Source: JAGLYP01 sp034659435
GTDB taxonomy: Bacteria; Patescibacteriota; Patescibacteriia; Patescibacteriales; UBA12075
Length of the DNA stretch: 26,315 nt
Direction: 5' to 3'
NCBI GenBank assembly: GCA_034659435.1
Contig: JAYEHJ010000010.1
Location: 1-26,315 of the forward strand
In this document: in pieces, positions 7,730 through 15,266 of the stretch
How the letters are laid out: each line of letters opens with the position of its first letter
Position numbering within the stretch: the first letter of the stretch is position 1
Translations under genes and position numbers: made by a program
The notes under the pieces: generated by a model
The model's input: the letters and a program-made list of their open reading frames with translations, nothing else
What the model was told of the DNA's origin: nothing
Database searches by the model: none

Positions 7730-9460
7730 TTATAATTTCACTCTCTTCTTATAAACAGTATGCAAAACAGAATGTTCTGTCTTATGACCTTGCTTCTTTA
7801 ACCATTTTAAAGCCTCTTGCGCGGATTTATTTTCATAAGACTTGCGCACTTTCAAACTTTTATCCAATTTATACAAGGCGTTTATCCGTTTTTGGCGAAT
7901 TTCCGGAGTAGTCGGAATCGGCTGTCCTCCCCCGCCGATACAGCCTCCGGGGCATGCCATAACTTCTATATAATCATAATTTTTCAGCCTTTCAAGAATG
8001 CCTCTAATATTGCCGATTCCATTTACTACGGCTACTCTTAATTTATTTCCGGCAACTAAAACATTTGCTTCTTTAATTCCTTCCAAGCCCCTGACGGATT
8101 TAAAATCTATTTTAGAACGGCAAATGCCGCTTCTTTTATCTCCGCAAGCGATTACATGCGCCGTTCTAAGAGCCGACTCCATTACTCCGCCGCTGCCGCC
8201 GAATATTGCCGCGCCGCCGGAATACTCGCCCAAAGGATTATCAGCTTTTGAACTTTTTAATTCGGCAAAATCAATTTTATTTTTTTTCATTAAAAAAGAA
8301 AATTCTCTGGTTGTGAGCGAATAATCAACAGGATAATGCTCGTTAATTTTCATTTCTTCGCGATGCGATTCATATTTTTTCGCTGTGCAGGGCATAATTG
8401 AAACAACAACTATTTTTCGCGGATGAATTTTTTGCTTTTCAGCCCAATAGGTTTTAATTAATCCGCCGACATGTATATGCGGAGAACGGGATGTTGTTAA
8501 ATTTGGTATTAAATCAGCGCGATAAAGTTCAACATAATTCACCCAGCCGGGACAGCAAGAAGTAAACATCGGCAACGGAGCTTTTTTGTCTTTATCGCCT
8601 AATCTTGCCAACAGCTCTTCTGCTTCAACAATCGTTGTTACATCGGCTCCGAAATTAACATCAAACACATAGTCAAAACCCAATGCTCTTAGTCCTGACA
8701 CGACTTGTCCTGTAACGATTTTCCCATGCGGCAAGCCAAAATCCTCGCCGATGCTTACCCTGATTGACGGCGCGAATTGCGCAACCACTATATGATTAGG
8801 ATTATTTAGCTCTTTTTCCACTTCTTCCCAATTAGTTTGCTCTTGGGCGGCGCTGACAGGACAATGAACCGTGCATTGCCCGCAAAGTATGCATTTTTTA
8901 TCTTTTTTAAGGCTTGGCACAACTTCCTGATTTATTCCTTTTCCTTTTAACTCCAAATAATCAATTTTTTGCAGCTGCGCGCAAGCGTCAATGCAAAGCC
9001 TGCAGTCAATACACTGCGTGCCGTCAATTTCCACGGCATTGGCAAAACGATATGTTTTGCGATTCCGTTTTCTATCATTAAATTTAGTTATTTTTAAGCC
9101 GAATTCACGCGCGTAAGCCAATAATTTGCACTCAAAACGCCAAATGCAATCCGCGCATTTTTCAATATGCTCGGCAAAAATCAATTCCAAATTCATATTG
9201 CGCGCTTTTACGACACGTTCATTATTGGTAATAATTTCCATACCGTCTTCAACCAAGGTTGAACAAGAGGCTGCCAAATTTTTTCTGCCTTTAATTTCAA
9301 CAACACAAACGCGGCAAGTGCTCCTAGCCTTAAAATCCGGATGCTCGCAAAGCCCCGGAATTTTAATTCCGGCTTTTTTCGCGGCCTGCATAATCGTTAT
9401 GCCAAACTCACAATTTACGGTTTTGTTGTTTATTTTAATTTTGACTTTTTTGTTATTCAT
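7730..9460 (-). CDS. hydA: [FeFe] hydrogenase, CpI-like catalytic protein
   Basis: This enzyme reversibly reduces protons to H2. Domains are in the same order and length as Clostridium pasteurianum CpI: a plant-type 2Fe-2S domain (C38, C49, C52, C66), a His/Cys [4Fe-4S] site (H98, C102, C105, C111), two [4Fe-4S] ferredoxin clusters (C150, C153, C156, C160; C190, C193, C196, C200), then the H-cluster domain. All three H-cluster motifs are intact: TSCCPGW (300-306), MPCTAKKYE (356-364) and EVMACPGGCIGGGGQP (499-514). The proton-relay Cys (C302) and nearby Glu residues (E279, E282) are kept, so activity is likely. There is no signal peptide or Tat motif, so it should be cytoplasmic. It has no C-terminal extra cluster as in HydA of bifurcating HydABC. 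The maturases HydE, HydF and HydG are not in the window. The gene follows the R-M pair by 21 nt. Confidence 0.95.
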   Translation of the reverse strand: MNNKKVKIKINNKTVNCEFGITIMQAAKKAGIKIPGLCEHPDFKARSTCRVCVVEIKGRKNLAASCSTLVEDGMEIITNNERVVKARNMNLELIFAEHIEKCADCIWRFECKLLAYAREFGLKITKFNDRKRNRKTYRFANAVEIDGTQCIDCRLCIDACAQLQKIDYLELKGKGINQEVVPSLKKDKKCILCGQCTVHCPVSAAQEQTNWEEVEKELNNPNHIVVAQFAPSIRVSIGEDFGLPHGKIVTGQVVSGLRALGFDYVFDVNFGADVTTIVEAEELLARLGDKDKKAPLPMFTSCCPGWVNYVELYRADLIPNLTTSRSPHIHVGGLIKTYWAEKQKIHPRKIVVVSIMPCTAKKYESHREEMKINEHYPVDYSLTTREFSFLMKKNKIDFAELKSSKADNPLGEYSGGAAIFGGSGGVMESALRTAHVIACGDKRSGICRSKIDFKSVRGLEGIKEANVLVAGNKLRVAVVNGIGNIRGILERLKNYDYIEVMACPGGCIGGGGQPIPTTPEIRQKRINALYKLDKSLKVRKSYENKSAQEALKWLKKQGHKTEHSVLHTVYKKRVKL

Positions 9461-9481
9461 TGGTCTTGCTTTTAACCCTTA

Positions 9482-10222
9482 TTATTTCTTTTGGTGTTGC
9501 CTTTCGTATGCGTTAACAATATTTTGTAATAATTCTGTAGACTTAACTTCATATTTTTCAAATTCCTTTATATTTTCGTCTTTTAGATGCAACTGGCCTT
9601 CTCCTGTGTTTCCCCGATGCTGTCCTTTTGAATAATATTTATTTTTAGCAACTTCTTTTGATGATAAAATCCAATATTTAATCGTATCTCTCCAAACGCC
9701 AACCCACACGAATACATCGCAACATTTTGGTTTTACTTGCTGAAAATTCATATCAAATGGTAATTTTGATTCCCAAGCGAGTGCTTTTACATATAACGCT
9801 TCTTCGCTATTAAAATCAACAGCTCTTGACGCTTTTACTTCAATTTTAATTTTTTCTCCATTTGGTAATTCATATAAAAAATCATATTGCCCAGAATAAC
9901 AATCATCTAATTTTTTTGTTGGCTTAATAAGTTCAGGTGCTATTTCTTTTAAATGGCCTTGAGCCCATTGTTCTCCAAATGTTCTTGGCGCAGAAATTTC
10001 AAAAATATGGAGATACAAATTTCGCGCAATATATTCATCGCGAATTTCTAAATAATCATCAATTGTTATCCTTTTAATACCGAGAAGACTTGATATGATG
10101 TATTCATATTCATTAAACGGATAAATAGAGATAAGATTCTCCAATCTATTTTTTATTGATTTACCATCATTTTTAGACAAAGAATCGATAAGCTCTTCAA
10201 GTTTATTCTTCAAAATTTCCAT
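9482..10222 (-). CDS. Probable type II restriction endonuclease (PD-(D/E)XK fold)
   Basis: The 246-residue protein has a candidate PD-(D/E)XK core: D114 in GQYDF, then E128 and K130 in KIEVKAS, with the usual beta-strand spacing. The following segment, CDVFVWVGVWRDTIKYWILSS (residues 168-188), alternates hydrophobic residues like the next core strands of restriction nucleases. An upstream helix, TFGEQWAQGHLKEIAPELI, fits a nuclease fold too. The gene starts 4 nt after the stop of an N6-adenine methyltransferase, so the pair is a classic methylase-first R-M operon. I do not recognise the recognition site or the exact family. The product would cut unmethylated foreign DNA. Another DNA-binding nuclease role is possible but the pairing argues for restriction. 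Confidence 0.75.
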   Translation of the reverse strand: MEILKNKLEELIDSLSKNDGKSIKNRLENLISIYPFNEYEYIISSLLGIKRITIDDYLEIRDEYIARNLYLHIFEISAPRTFGEQWAQGHLKEIAPELIKPTKKLDDCYSGQYDFLYELPNGEKIKIEVKASRAVDFNSEEALYVKALAWESKLPFDMNFQQVKPKCCDVFVWVGVWRDTIKYWILSSKEVAKNKYYSKGQHRGNTGEGQLHLKDENIKEFEKYEVKSTELLQNIVNAYERQHQKK

Positions 10223-10226
10223 AATA

Positions 10227-12194
10227 TTATTTTAAAAAATTAATAACACGCGCAATCTCTTTTTCTGAAAAATTAAATTGCTGAAAAATATATTTATCAA
10301 TTTTTTCAAAATTAGATTTTTTAGCGATAATTTCATCAACAAAAAAAACTATTTGCTCTAATATTTTATTATTCCAAAGCGGTAATGGCATTTGTTCAAT
10401 ATGGCTTCGCAATATTTTTATACTTGAAAATTGTTTTTGAAAAATAAATTGATATAATGATGAATTAAATAAAGCGGCAATAACCTTTACGGGATAATTT
10501 TGCAATTTAGGAATAACAATATTCGCACTGTTAAGCGTTAATTTTTGTTTATCATCATAAGCGAAAACTAATTTTTTAGAAATAAATTTATAAATCAATT
10601 TTTCTTTTGCGCGATATTTTTCAATTGGAGCAACTTGTTGAAATTTTTTTGGAGTAAACAAAATATAATTTGATGGATTTTTTAATATAAATTTTTCAAT
10701 ATCTTTTCCTCTGTAAATTGGTTCAAAATTATTTTGTTGTTCTGAAACAATATATTTTTTATTATTTCCGGTTACAATTCCTAGCGCCCAATCAGCATTC
10801 TTGACTAAATTTATATGTTTTATATCGTAAACCTTGCTAATAATATCTATATCAATATTATTAGCATGAATATTGAAAACAAAATTTTGATTATTCATCC
10901 ATTTTGATTGAGAAATAGTATAAATTTCATTTTCTTTTATAATCTGAGTTTTTTTATTGCTTTTTTTACATTTTGTTAAATCTAACCTTATTACAGGCGT
11001 AAAAACATTTTTAAAAATTCTATTCAAATAAAAAATTTTTTTGATTTGTGTATTTTCTAAAATCATTTCTCTAATATCTTTATGCGTTTTTACATTTAAA
11101 ATTGATTCTGGAAGAATAAAAGAAATAAATCCCCTGTCATTTAGCAAATCAATGCTTTTCTTCAAAAAATAAGAAAATGACTCAAAAGATTTTATTTGCG
11201 GATATAAATTTTTTAATTGTTCTGTATCACCCTTTGAAAAATGAACGCCCCAAGGCGGATTTGTAGCAATAACATCAAAATCTCTAATATTTTCATCGTT
11301 TAAATTAAATAAATTATAATTTCCAATTTCAAAAAGCGTATTTTTACAAACAATATTTGGCGCAAAATTTTTATTCTTATACTTTACAAGCAAATTCAAT
11401 CTGGCAATTCTAATTGCAATTTCATCAATATCAATCCCGTAAATATTTTTAGGATCTTTAATTTTATCTGCAAATGCTAATAAAAATTGCCCTGTTCCAC
11501 AGCAAGGATCAAATACTTTTGAATCTATTTTTACATAATCTTTGACTATTTTATTAACAATAAATCCAGGCGTATAGTATGAGCCATTTTTTGATTTTTT
11601 ACCCTCTGCAAGAAGTGATTGATAGATAAAACCTAAAATATCTCTCTGCGCTGGCAAATGACAATTAAATAAAAATAGGTATTCTAATTTTATTTTTTTT
11701 GAATCGATTTTAGATTGCCATGATTTTAATTCTTCATTAATTTGTTTGTTATTTGAAATAATTTCTTTCTTAAAAATAATATTTTTAATATCAATTGATT
11801 TAATGATGTTTTCTTTCTTTAAAAAATTAAGAGCCAAAAGAAAAAGCGAGATTTTTATACTAATCTTATTTTCATAAATAAAAGAAATTATTTTAGTAAT
11901 AGTATCAACATTAATATTTGAATTTAAATATTCGTCAGGCACAAAAGTCCTTTCTGCTTTTGATTTATTTGCTCGTCCATTCAATTTTTTTATATTTCCA
12001 TTTTCAATATTGTTTTTTAACTTTTGTATTTCTTGAAAATAAAAATCATATCCATTGCTTGAAATGGATCTTAAATTTCCGCATTTAACCCAATTACGCA
12101 CAGTTGCGGTAGAAATTCCAAAAAAAAGCGCAACATCTGTCATGTTTACAATTTCTCTGCTACCTGTTTGTGGTATTCTTATATTATTTTGCAT
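10227..12194 (-). CDS. N6-adenine DNA methyltransferase with N-terminal HTH domain
   Basis: This 655-residue protein is a gamma-class (HsdM/TaqI-like) adenine methylase. The N-terminus (residues 16-40, MTDVALFFGISTATVRNWVKCG) is a MerR/excisionase-like helix-turn-helix. A helical region follows, then the methylase core: motif X GSYYTP (204-209), SAM-binding motif I FDPCCGTG (228-235), IYGIDID (251-257) and catalytic motif IV NPPW (312-315). The last third (about 470-630) resembles the TaqI-type target-recognition region, with IEQMPLPLWNNKILEQ near the end. It has no nuclease motif of its own; the nuclease is the next gene, 4 nt downstream. The HTH might repress its own operon, as N-terminal HTH extensions do in some 5-methylcytosine methylases; this is inference. 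The gene is visibly more AT-rich than the flanking metabolic genes, which fits transfer. Confidence 0.88.
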   Translation of the reverse strand: MQNNIRIPQTGSREIVNMTDVALFFGISTATVRNWVKCGNLRSISSNGYDFYFQEIQKLKNNIENGNIKKLNGRANKSKAERTFVPDEYLNSNINVDTITKIISFIYENKISIKISLFLLALNFLKKENIIKSIDIKNIIFKKEIISNNKQINEELKSWQSKIDSKKIKLEYLFLFNCHLPAQRDILGFIYQSLLAEGKKSKNGSYYTPGFIVNKIVKDYVKIDSKVFDPCCGTGQFLLAFADKIKDPKNIYGIDIDEIAIRIARLNLLVKYKNKNFAPNIVCKNTLFEIGNYNLFNLNDENIRDFDVIATNPPWGVHFSKGDTEQLKNLYPQIKSFESFSYFLKKSIDLLNDRGFISFILPESILNVKTHKDIREMILENTQIKKIFYLNRIFKNVFTPVIRLDLTKCKKSNKKTQIIKENEIYTISQSKWMNNQNFVFNIHANNIDIDIISKVYDIKHINLVKNADWALGIVTGNNKKYIVSEQQNNFEPIYRGKDIEKFILKNPSNYILFTPKKFQQVAPIEKYRAKEKLIYKFISKKLVFAYDDKQKLTLNSANIVIPKLQNYPVKVIAALFNSSLYQFIFQKQFSSIKILRSHIEQMPLPLWNNKILEQIVFFVDEIIAKKSNFEKIDKYIFQQFNFSEKEIARVINFLK

Positions 12195-12206
12195 AATTTA
12201 AACAAA

Positions 12207-13022
12207 CTACTTCCCCTTAACTCTCTTCAAATCCCAATACATAAAGCATTGATAAATCATAAAAAACGGAGCGGCTAAAAATGAAATAACTTGCGCTGCA
12301 ATAGTCCATAATATTCCAAACGAGCTATTATCAAGGAATATGCTTGGTATAACTATAACTAAATAAAATAATAAATACACTCCCAAAAAACGTCCTAAAA
12401 CGACCCACCAATATCCTTTGATTAATTCCTTGCTTTTTTTAATGGCTTCTGTCCCGCTAATATCCTCATAAATAAAAATCCAAATAGCCATGCTGTATGC
12501 AAGCACCATATAAATTCCAGGAACTATAAATAACAGCGACCACAAAAATACAAAAATGCTAATCAATGAATTTAATACAAAAAATCTGCCGGCAATTTTT
12601 TTCGCCCGTAAAAAAGCCTGTTTAACCGTAATATTTTCCTTGCTGTCTTTAATTAAAACATACAAGCCTGCTTTAGCAATAATGGCAACAACTATGCCGA
12701 AAAACATCCCAGCTAAAATAATCAAGCTAAATAACACTTTCATTATAGACATTACTACATCTTCTGCACCTTTAAACAAAAACCACCCTGAAAATCCTAA
12801 TACTAAAAATAAAACTGCCAAAACAGCAAAAGCAATCGCCGGAATCAGTATCATTCCGATTATTTTTTTTAGATTACTTTTATAAACCGGCCAAGATTTT
12901 TTTACTAAATCAAACACAGAGATCATTGATAATTTTTCTTCAGGAGATATGTAATTTGTTTTTTGTTCTAGAGAAGAATTTAGCGCGTTATTCTCCTGTA
13001 AATTTGTTTGTTCATCTGACAT
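12207..13022 (-). CDS. Small multi-pass membrane protein of unknown function
   Basis: This 271-residue protein begins at the ATG at 13022 (MSDEQTNLQENN); an upstream TTG at 13070 would add residues read from a repeat and is rejected. A polar N-terminus of about 45 residues is followed by SVFDLVKKSWPVYKSNLKKI and about six hydrophobic segments. These include a WSLLFIVPGIYMVLAYSMAI segment followed by the cytoplasmic EDISGTEAIKKSKELIKGYWW. This last pattern is common in the DUF975 and GPDPase-membrane-domain-like families, whose function is mostly unknown. It ends 12 nt before the methyltransferase start, so it may share its transcript, but nothing links it to restriction. A large inverted repeat lies upstream. 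Confidence 0.75.
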   Translation of the reverse strand: MSDEQTNLQENNALNSSLEQKTNYISPEEKLSMISVFDLVKKSWPVYKSNLKKIIGMILIPAIAFAVLAVLFLVLGFSGWFLFKGAEDVVMSIMKVLFSLIILAGMFFGIVVAIIAKAGLYVLIKDSKENITVKQAFLRAKKIAGRFFVLNSLISIFVFLWSLLFIVPGIYMVLAYSMAIWIFIYEDISGTEAIKKSKELIKGYWWVVLGRFLGVYLLFYLVIVIPSIFLDNSSFGILWTIAAQVISFLAAPFFMIYQCFMYWDLKRVKGK

Positions 13023-13061
13023 AATATTTGCATTTAATAAAGATGCGAGAATACAAGATGC

Positions 13062-13134
13062 AAGATACAAACAAATTTCAAATCTTAATAACGAAATTGT
13101 TTGTAATTTTTAATTTTTAATTTGTTTGTATCTT
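13062..13134. repeat. Inverted repeat between nuoF-like gene and membrane protein gene
   Basis: A perfect 16-bp inverted repeat (AAGATACAAACAAATT with AATTTGTTTGTATCTT) encloses 41 nt that include a partial third copy (AAATTGTTTGTAATTTTT). Next to it lie related short repeats (ACAAGATGCAAGATAC). It lies in the 124-nt gap after the nuoF-like gene and may end its transcript or mark a transcription boundary. Confidence 0.65.
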
Positions 13135-13146
13135 ATTTCTTGCTTC

Positions 13147-14154
13147 TTACTTCTTTATATATTTATTAGAACTATTTTTTAAAACATTATTCGCGTAAGT
13201 TTTAAAGGGCGTTTTTACTGAACAGCCAAGACCGCAAAAAGACGTATCTTCCAAATTGTTCAAAAGGCGCGCTATCATTTGCCAATCAAGCTCTTTTTTT
13301 TCAATTTCTTCTTTTAAACGATAGAGTCCCTCCCTGCAAGGAGCGCATTGTCCGCATGATTCATTATAAAAAAAATTCGTCCAATATTTCATTAATCCAA
13401 TCGGACTATGCTTTAAACAGCTGTGAATTGTAATTGATCCGCCGCCTCCGGCAGGCTGGTTTACTTGGCGCGAATTTAAAACAATTCCGCCGGCATCGCC
13501 TCCGGCTTGAACAAAAAAATCAAAATCAGGATAATTATCGGTTTTTTTCAAAACTTCCGCGATTGTCCAATTCTCAGGCAATTCATAAACTCCGTCATAC
13601 AAGCAATCGCCGTTAATTGTATAAAATCTCTTGCCCTGATATTCGTTTGCGGCAATCAGGCTGACGTCATAAAAAGTTTCAACATTATTTATTAATGTCG
13701 GGCATCCCAAAAGTCCTGAGGTAGTTGGAAAAGGCGGGCGCAAACGCGGTTCAATTCTCTTGCCCTCTATATGATTCAAAGCCGAACTTTCCTCGCCGCC
13801 GATATAGCCGGCTTTATGCTGTTTTTTAAAAACTTCAATCGGCAATGTATTGATTGTCTGCTTTAATTTTTTTCCAAATTCTTTATAATAACCAGGGTTT
13901 AAATATATATAAGCCTTTTCCGCTTTTAAATAATTTATCGCGGTTAAAATTCCGTCAATTACATAATCTGTTTTTTTCTCTAATAAATATTTATCTTTCT
14001 TAATCCCGGGCTCCCCTTCCGACGCGTTGCAAACAACATATTTTTTCTCGCCACGAGCCTTTTTTACCATCATCCATTTGTCCGCGGTCGGAAAACAAGC
14101 CCCGCCCCTGCCGGTTAAACTCGCTTTTTTTATTTTTTGGATGATATTTCGCAT
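13147..14154 (-). CDS. NuoF/HydB-like NADH-binding flavoprotein, minimal form
   Basis: This protein corresponds to the NADH-oxidising flavoprotein of complex I (NuoF) and of NADH-linked hydrogenases (HydB). The 335 residues show the FMN loop GRGGACFPTADKW (15-27), NASEGEPGIKKD (43-54), GYIGGEESSALNHIEGKR (116-133), NNVET (156-160) and the [4Fe-4S] site SCGQCAPCREG (C267, C270, C273) with C307. It lacks the N-terminal thioredoxin-like 2Fe-2S domain and the C-terminal ferredoxin domain found in HydB, and no NuoE/HydC gene is nearby. It starts 6 nt after gap, so NADH production and oxidation are probably co-expressed. The [FeFe] hydrogenase lies three genes downstream on the same strand and is the likely electron acceptor partner. 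The start at 14154 is natural, since the FMN motif follows at once. Confidence 0.9.
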   Translation of the reverse strand: MRNIIQKIKKASLTGRGGACFPTADKWMMVKKARGEKKYVVCNASEGEPGIKKDKYLLEKKTDYVIDGILTAINYLKAEKAYIYLNPGYYKEFGKKLKQTINTLPIEVFKKQHKAGYIGGEESSALNHIEGKRIEPRLRPPFPTTSGLLGCPTLINNVETFYDVSLIAANEYQGKRFYTINGDCLYDGVYELPENWTIAEVLKKTDNYPDFDFFVQAGGDAGGIVLNSRQVNQPAGGGGSITIHSCLKHSPIGLMKYWTNFFYNESCGQCAPCREGLYRLKEEIEKKELDWQMIARLLNNLEDTSFCGLGCSVKTPFKTYANNVLKNSSNKYIKK

Positions 14155-14160
14155 AAATGA

Positions 14161-15171
14161 TTACAAATATTTTTTCTTCTCAATATACCCGCACAAGTCA
14201 ACTAACCTGCCGGCATAGCCCCATTCATTGTCATACCAAGCAATCACTTTTACTAAATCACCGTCAACCACTTTAGTGCAGTTTAAATCAATAATCGCGC
14301 TTGCGCTGTTTTTCACTATATCCGCGAGTACCAGCGGATCTTCCGCGGCTTCAATATAATTTTTATAAGCGGCAGAGCGAGCCGCTTTTTTAAAAGCTTG
14401 ATTCACTTGTTTTTCGTTTGTTTTCTTTTTTGTTATAAAACAAACATCAACTAAAGAACCGACCGGAGTTGGCACGCGAATTGCCATGCCGTCAAATTTA
14501 TTTTTTAAAGACGGTATAGTTTGTGTTGTGGCAATTGCCGCTCCTGTCGTAGTTGGAATAATATTTTGCGCGGCCGCTCTCGCGCGCCTTAAATCAGTAT
14601 GCGGCCCGTCAACCAAATTTTGATCAGCAGTATAGGAATGAATTGTTGACATTACGGCTTTTTTAATGCCAAAATTATCTTTGATAATTCGCGTAACAGG
14701 AGCCAAACAGTTTGTGGTGCAAGAGGCATTGGAAATAATCTTATCTGCTTTATTTAATTTTTTCTCATTAACGCCAAGGACTATTGTTTTAACGCCCCCG
14801 CCTTTGCCTGGCGCGCTGATTATAACTTTTTTCGCTCCGGCTTTAATGTGCGTGCCCGCGTCCTGTTTAGTCCTAAATCTGCCGGTACACTCTAAAACAA
14901 TATCAACCGCCATTTCTTTCCATGGCAATTGAGCCGGATCTTTTTCAGCTAATATTTTATATTTCTTTCCGGAAACGCTAATACTGTCAACACCGCGCTC
15001 AATATTTTTTTCATACTTGCCGTAGCAAGTATCATACTTTAATAAATGAGCCAAAGTTTTTGTGTCGGTTAAGTCGTTAATTGCCGAAATATTAAAATCC
15101 CGCTTGCGCGCAAGCATTATTTTAAACAGTGCCCGGCCAATCCGGCCAAAACCATTAATCGCGATGTTCAT
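14161..15171 (-). CDS. gap: Glyceraldehyde-3-phosphate dehydrogenase
   Basis: This glycolytic enzyme oxidises glyceraldehyde 3-phosphate to 1,3-bisphosphoglycerate while reducing NAD. The 336-residue protein has the Rossmann start INGFGRIGRALFKIM and the active-site motif ISNASCTTNCLAP (catalytic C151). It also has HSYTADQNLVDGPH and the C-terminal WYDNEWGYAGRLVDL. D33 in INDLTDTKTL is the residue that favours NAD over NADP in this family. It is followed after 6 nt by the NuoF-like flavoprotein gene. Upstream is an AT-rich stretch with the 28-nt palindrome that separates it from tgt, so gap may head its own transcript. No Shine-Dalgarno is present. Confidence 0.97.
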   Translation of the reverse strand: MNIAINGFGRIGRALFKIMLARKRDFNISAINDLTDTKTLAHLLKYDTCYGKYEKNIERGVDSISVSGKKYKILAEKDPAQLPWKEMAVDIVLECTGRFRTKQDAGTHIKAGAKKVIISAPGKGGGVKTIVLGVNEKKLNKADKIISNASCTTNCLAPVTRIIKDNFGIKKAVMSTIHSYTADQNLVDGPHTDLRRARAAAQNIIPTTTGAAIATTQTIPSLKNKFDGMAIRVPTPVGSLVDVCFITKKKTNEKQVNQAFKKAARSAAYKNYIEAAEDPLVLADIVKNSASAIIDLNCTKVVDGDLVKVIAWYDNEWGYAGRLVDLCGYIEKKKYL

Positions 15172-15238
15172 AAAATTTAAATTTTATTAATTATTTTTCT
15201 TTCTATATTATAACATATTTTTAATAAAACAAAAAATC

Positions 15239-15266
15239 GTAGAGACGCATTGCAATGCGTCTCTAC
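15239..15266. terminator. 28-nt perfect palindrome, copy 2; likely terminator of tgt
   Basis: This is a perfect palindrome with half-sites GTAGAGACGCATTG and its complement. On the minus strand it is followed by GATTTTTTG, a terminator-like layout for the tgt operon, and the plus strand is also T-rich after it. The tgt stop codon TAG (15265-15263) lies inside it. It matches the palindromes at 2156-2183 and 20073-20100 in length and end bases. Confidence 0.75.

Noticed and set aside
9126..9635. A 169-codon plus-strand frame across the start of hydA and the end of the nuclease gene
   Set aside because: It is antisense to two well-supported genes and shows no recognisable domain.
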